Part shown: one piece after another, positions 7,447 to 9,294 of the stretch
Numbering within the stretch: position 1 is the stretch's first letter
Layout of the letters: every line of letters begins with the position of its first letter
Assembly (NCBI GenBank): GCA_023262945.1
Contig: JALQXY010000097.1
Location: forward strand, 1 to 9,294
DNA from: Rickettsiales bacterium
GTDB taxonomy: Bacteria > Pseudomonadota > Alphaproteobacteria > Rickettsiales > UBA1997
Reading direction: 5' to 3'
Length of the DNA stretch: 9,294 bases
The notes under the pieces: generated by a model
Seen by the model: the letters and a program-made list of their open reading frames with translations, nothing else
Database searches by the model: none
Told to the model about the DNA's origin: nothing
Position numbers and translations under genes: made by a program

Positions 7447-7600
7447 AAAGTTCATCTTTAAAGCATTTAAAAATAAGCGATTAAATTCTTTATCTTTTCG
7501 TCTTAAAATTAAGAAAAGCTTCAAGATGTAATAGCTTTCATTTTTCTTAATTTTAATCTCAAAAATCTTTCGAATTTAATCTGTTTGAAAGATGAACTTT
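7447..7600. repeat. Second palindromic element, about 154 bp, upstream of nrdA
   Basis: Three blocks pair across a common centre: AAAGTTCATCTTT (7447-7459) with AAAGATGAACTTT (7588-7600), GATTAAATTC (7479-7488) with GAATTTAATC (7572-7581), and TTAAAATTAAGAAAA (7503-7517) with TTTTCTTAATTTTAA (7542-7556). All three are exact; the sequence between blocks is diverged and one arm is about 13 bases longer. The terminal motif differs from that of the 167-bp element next to it, so it is a separate family or a much older relative. It has no coding capacity, and no second copy is visible in the window. Confidence 0.7.
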
Positions 7601-7633
7601 AGTATTAGTATATTTTCAAGACGCTTTTACTTT

Positions 7634-7800
7634 CACCTAGATACGTCAATATAAAGTTGATTTAGGTCATTAAATCATGCTATAGATAGTTATGATAAAA
7701 AAAATTCTAGCACATTTTTTGATGCACAAATATTTTTTATCGTAGCTAGATTAATGTAAGATGATGACATAAATCAACTTTCTATTAACGGATTTGGGTT
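7634..7800. mobile_element. MITE-like 167-bp palindromic element, copy 2
   Basis: This is the inverted counterpart of 2245-2411. Read on the plus strand it aligns along its whole length with the reverse complement of copy 1, sharing exact blocks such as AAGTTGATTTA, GTCATTAAATCATG, AGTTATGATAAAAAAA, TTTTTGATGCA and TTTTTTATCGTAGCTAGA. The right end GATTTGGGTT (to 7800) is well kept; the left end (CACCTAGATACGTCAAT) has decayed from the expected AACCCAAAACC. The arms also pair with each other, though less perfectly than in copy 1. It sits between the hemC 3' end and the palindrome upstream of nrdA. Confidence 0.75.
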
Positions 7801-7945
7801 AACTACAAAACTAGAAAAACTAAATTATGCAGAGGTCTTGATTGTTTGGATAAATCAATATATAGTATGTATTTCATAATATTTATACTATATGTTGTTA
7901 TAATGTTCTTTTTACTTATGATAAAATTAAATGTCTATCTTCTTT

Positions 7946-8890
7946 TTAAGAAAAATTATTACAAATTCTTTCAACTAATAGATGAGCATCTTTTTTTGTT
8001 TTTTGTGCCATCATTTTTCCTAATTCAATAGCATTTTGCAAATCAGCATGACATGAAAACGATAATTCAAAAATCTCACTTCCGTCTTGATCAAATAATA
8101 TAGTTCTGAGATTTAATTGATTTTGAGAGTTTATACATCCATAAACTGCTACTGGAGTAAAACATGAGGCACCCAACTCTTTAAGAAAAGATCTTTCCGC
8201 TATAATGCATATTTCTGTATCATCATCGTTAACATGACGCATTATTTCTGCTATCTTAGTATCATTTTTCCTGATTTGAATTGCAAGAGAACCCTGTCCT
8301 CCAGCGGGTAAAAATCTATCAATCGAAATAAATTCTTTTATGTGATTATTTTTATTTATCCTATTAAGACCGCAGCACGACAATATAGAAGCATCAACCT
8401 CGTTTTTTTCTATTTTATTTAATCTAGTGGCAATATTACCACGAAAATCAACTATTTTTAAATCTGGCCTAATTTTTAATATAATTGCCTTACGCCTAGG
8501 AGATGAAGTGCCAACAGTTGAACCAATTGGTAATTGAGCTATTGAATTATATTTTTTTGATACAAGGCAGTCACGAGGATCCTGTCTTCTTGTAAAAGAT
8601 ACAAGAGATGTTAAGTCACTAAAAAGTGGCGGAACGTCTTTGGCAGAATGAACAGCTACATCGATTCTTTTTTTAATTAAATCTTCTTCTATCTCTTTAA
8701 TAAATAAAGCCTTACCACCTATATTGAATAAACTTCTATCCTGTATCTTATCTCCAGACGTAACAATGGGAAATATTTCAAATTTTATCTGTGGATAAGT
8801 TTTTTTAAGCGCTAATTCTACTTCCTTAGTTTGAGATAATGCCAATTGACTTTCTCTAGTTCCAACCTTGATTATATTATCAAATGACAT
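7946..8890 (-). CDS. hemC: Porphobilinogen deaminase (hydroxymethylbilane synthase)
   Basis: HemC joins four porphobilinogen molecules into hydroxymethylbilane, an early shared step of haem synthesis. The 314 residues are the normal length. The N-terminal GTRESQLALSQT (10-21), HSAKDVP (81-87) with the catalytic aspartate D85, GTSSPRR (127-133) and DFRGNIATRL (148-157) form the substrate and cofactor site; RFLPAGGQGSLAIQ (192-205) is another family motif. C243 in ERSFLKELGASC (232-243) is the cysteine that carries the dipyrromethane cofactor. The start ATG gives the standard N-terminus; only a weak AAAG precedes it. It lies downstream of rpmJ on the same strand with a 187-bp gap. Haem is also needed by the cbb3 oxidase implied by ccoS. 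Confidence 0.96.
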   Translation of the reverse strand: MSFDNIIKVGTRESQLALSQTKEVELALKKTYPQIKFEIFPIVTSGDKIQDRSLFNIGGKALFIKEIEEDLIKKRIDVAVHSAKDVPPLFSDLTSLVSFTRRQDPRDCLVSKKYNSIAQLPIGSTVGTSSPRRKAIILKIRPDLKIVDFRGNIATRLNKIEKNEVDASILSCCGLNRINKNNHIKEFISIDRFLPAGGQGSLAIQIRKNDTKIAEIMRHVNDDDTEICIIAERSFLKELGASCFTPVAVYGCINSQNQLNLRTILFDQDGSEIFELSFSCHADLQNAIELGKMMAQKTKKDAHLLVERICNNFS

Positions 8891-9077
8891 CTACTTTAAA
8901 TAAATTAATAATTTTTCTAGAAAAGTTTTATCAAATATAAAGTTACTATTGAATTAAAATTTTACTTGTAAATTAGCGCTAATGCACAACAACATCACAA
9001 GAGGATTAGAATTTTAATCAAAATACAAGATTAGAAGCAATATTTTATTCTATTGAAATGCTAAAAATCTTTTAAAG
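8891..9077 (-). promoter_or_regulatory. Spacer between rpmJ and hemC with a 12-bp perfect dyad
   Basis: This 187-bp spacer has no gene. It contains the perfect palindrome ATTAGCGCTAAT at 8972-8983, about 80 bases upstream of hemC, which stands out for its GC core in very AT-rich surroundings and could be an operator. Beside it, AATTAAAATTTTACTTG at 8952-8968 matches a site upstream of folE. No regulator is known from the window. Confidence 0.35.
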
Positions 9078-9203
9078 TTAACCTTGTCTAGCTTTAAAAC
9101 GAGGGTTAGATTTGTTTATTACATATAAACGACCTTTTCTACGCACAATCTTGCAATCTTTATCTCTTTTTCTAGCGGATTTTAATGAATTATAAATTTT
9201 CAT
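9078..9203 (-). CDS. rpmJ: 50S ribosomal protein L36
   Basis: The 41-residue product reads MKIYNSLKSARKRDKDCK... and ends in INKSNPRFKARQG, which is the standard alphaproteobacterial L36. L36 is a small basic protein of the large ribosomal subunit. This is the longer form, common in alphaproteobacteria and related to E. coli YkgO, which has lost the full cysteine/histidine zinc-binding set: only C17 remains. It is complete, with ATG at 9203-9201 and TAA at 9080-9078. No Shine-Dalgarno is evident upstream. It is a lone gene, not next to other ribosomal genes in this window. Confidence 0.95.
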   Translation of the reverse strand: MKIYNSLKSARKRDKDCKIVRRKGRLYVINKSNPRFKARQG

Positions 9204-9294
9204 AGACAGATAATTAAAATTAATTAAGTTATTAATATCGTATTATAAAAAACCCTGTAAATCAATCAATTTTGAGGAATTTTTGAGGGAGATT
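9204..9294. other. Non-coding right edge
   Basis: The last 91 bases carry no supported gene. They are upstream of rpmJ and presumably include its promoter. GAGGAATTTTTGAGGGAGATT closes the window. Confidence 0.3.

Larger units (their letters stand above)
7411..7945. other. Long non-coding region between hemC and nrdA
   Basis: This 535-bp gap has no supported gene. It holds two adjacent palindromic elements (7447-7600 and 7634-7800) and an AT-only inverted repeat, ATATAGTAT (7860-7868) with ATACTATAT (7885-7893). Since hemC and nrdA are both on the minus strand, the nrdA promoter is expected in or near these elements, most simply in 7411-7446 or inside the 7447-7600 palindrome. Confidence 0.6.

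Noticed and set aside
7860..7893. AT-only inverted repeat downstream of hemC as a terminator
   Set aside because: The 9-bp arms are pure or nearly pure A/T with a 16-base loop and no following T-run, so termination is not supported.
7846..8031. Plus-strand 61-residue hydrophobic reading frame with a TTG start
   Set aside because: It overlaps the 3' end of hemC in antisense, has no recognisable motif, and its hydrophobicity follows from AT-rich codons.
8790..8799. Perfect DnaA box (TGTGGATAA) suggesting an origin
   Set aside because: It is a single site inside hemC coding for Thr-Tyr-Pro-Gln; there is no cluster of boxes and no origin-associated gene.
1..9294. Circular element suggested by GGAGATT at both window ends
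   Set aside because: A 7-base match is too short to indicate circularity, and the content is chromosomal housekeeping genes.

Overview
This is an AT-rich bacterial chromosomal window. Gene content and protein style suggest an alphaproteobacterium of the Rickettsiales type: compact housekeeping genes, scattered operons, poor Shine-Dalgarno sequences, AT-rich spacers with palindromic repeats, a class I NrdA of about 600 residues, and the 41-residue form of ribosomal protein L36. A ccoS gene implies a cbb3-type cytochrome oxidase. Among Rickettsiales I associate that with Midichloriaceae-like lineages rather than Rickettsia itself, but this placement is inference and no rRNA is present to test it.

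Layout. Positions 1-401 hold no gene I can support. They contain a 39-bp tandem repeat, a terminator-like hairpin and a possible promoter. A tight plus-strand operon follows: atpD (F1 beta), atpC (a short epsilon) and ccoS (45 residues). A 167-bp near-palindromic MITE-like element separates it from minus-strand comF, whose stop codon overlaps the element's edge. Next come folE and maf on the minus strand, abutting as TAAATG, then plus-strand skp/ompH transcribed divergently from folE. Minus-strand nrdA converges on skp. The 535-bp gap upstream of nrdA carries two palindromic elements: a degenerate one at 7447-7600 and a second copy of the 167-bp element at 7634-7800. Minus-strand hemC and rpmJ complete the window.

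How the genes relate. AtpD, AtpC and CcoS all serve oxidative phosphorylation (ATP synthase catalysis and rotor coupling, and terminal oxidase assembly), so their co-transcription makes sense. HemC supplies the tetrapyrrole for haem, which a cbb3 oxidase also needs. FolE begins pterin/folate (or queuosine) synthesis, NrdA makes deoxyribonucleotides, Maf sanitises modified nucleotides, ComF is a DNA-uptake-associated phosphoribosyltransferase-like protein, Skp is a periplasmic chaperone and L36 is ribosomal.

I see no defence system, CRISPR array, prophage, transposase, tRNA or rRNA. The most notable signals are the paired inverted MITE-like elements, the second palindrome in front of nrdA, the epsilon subunit lacking its C-terminal helical domain, and the placement of ccoS in the ATP synthase operon.
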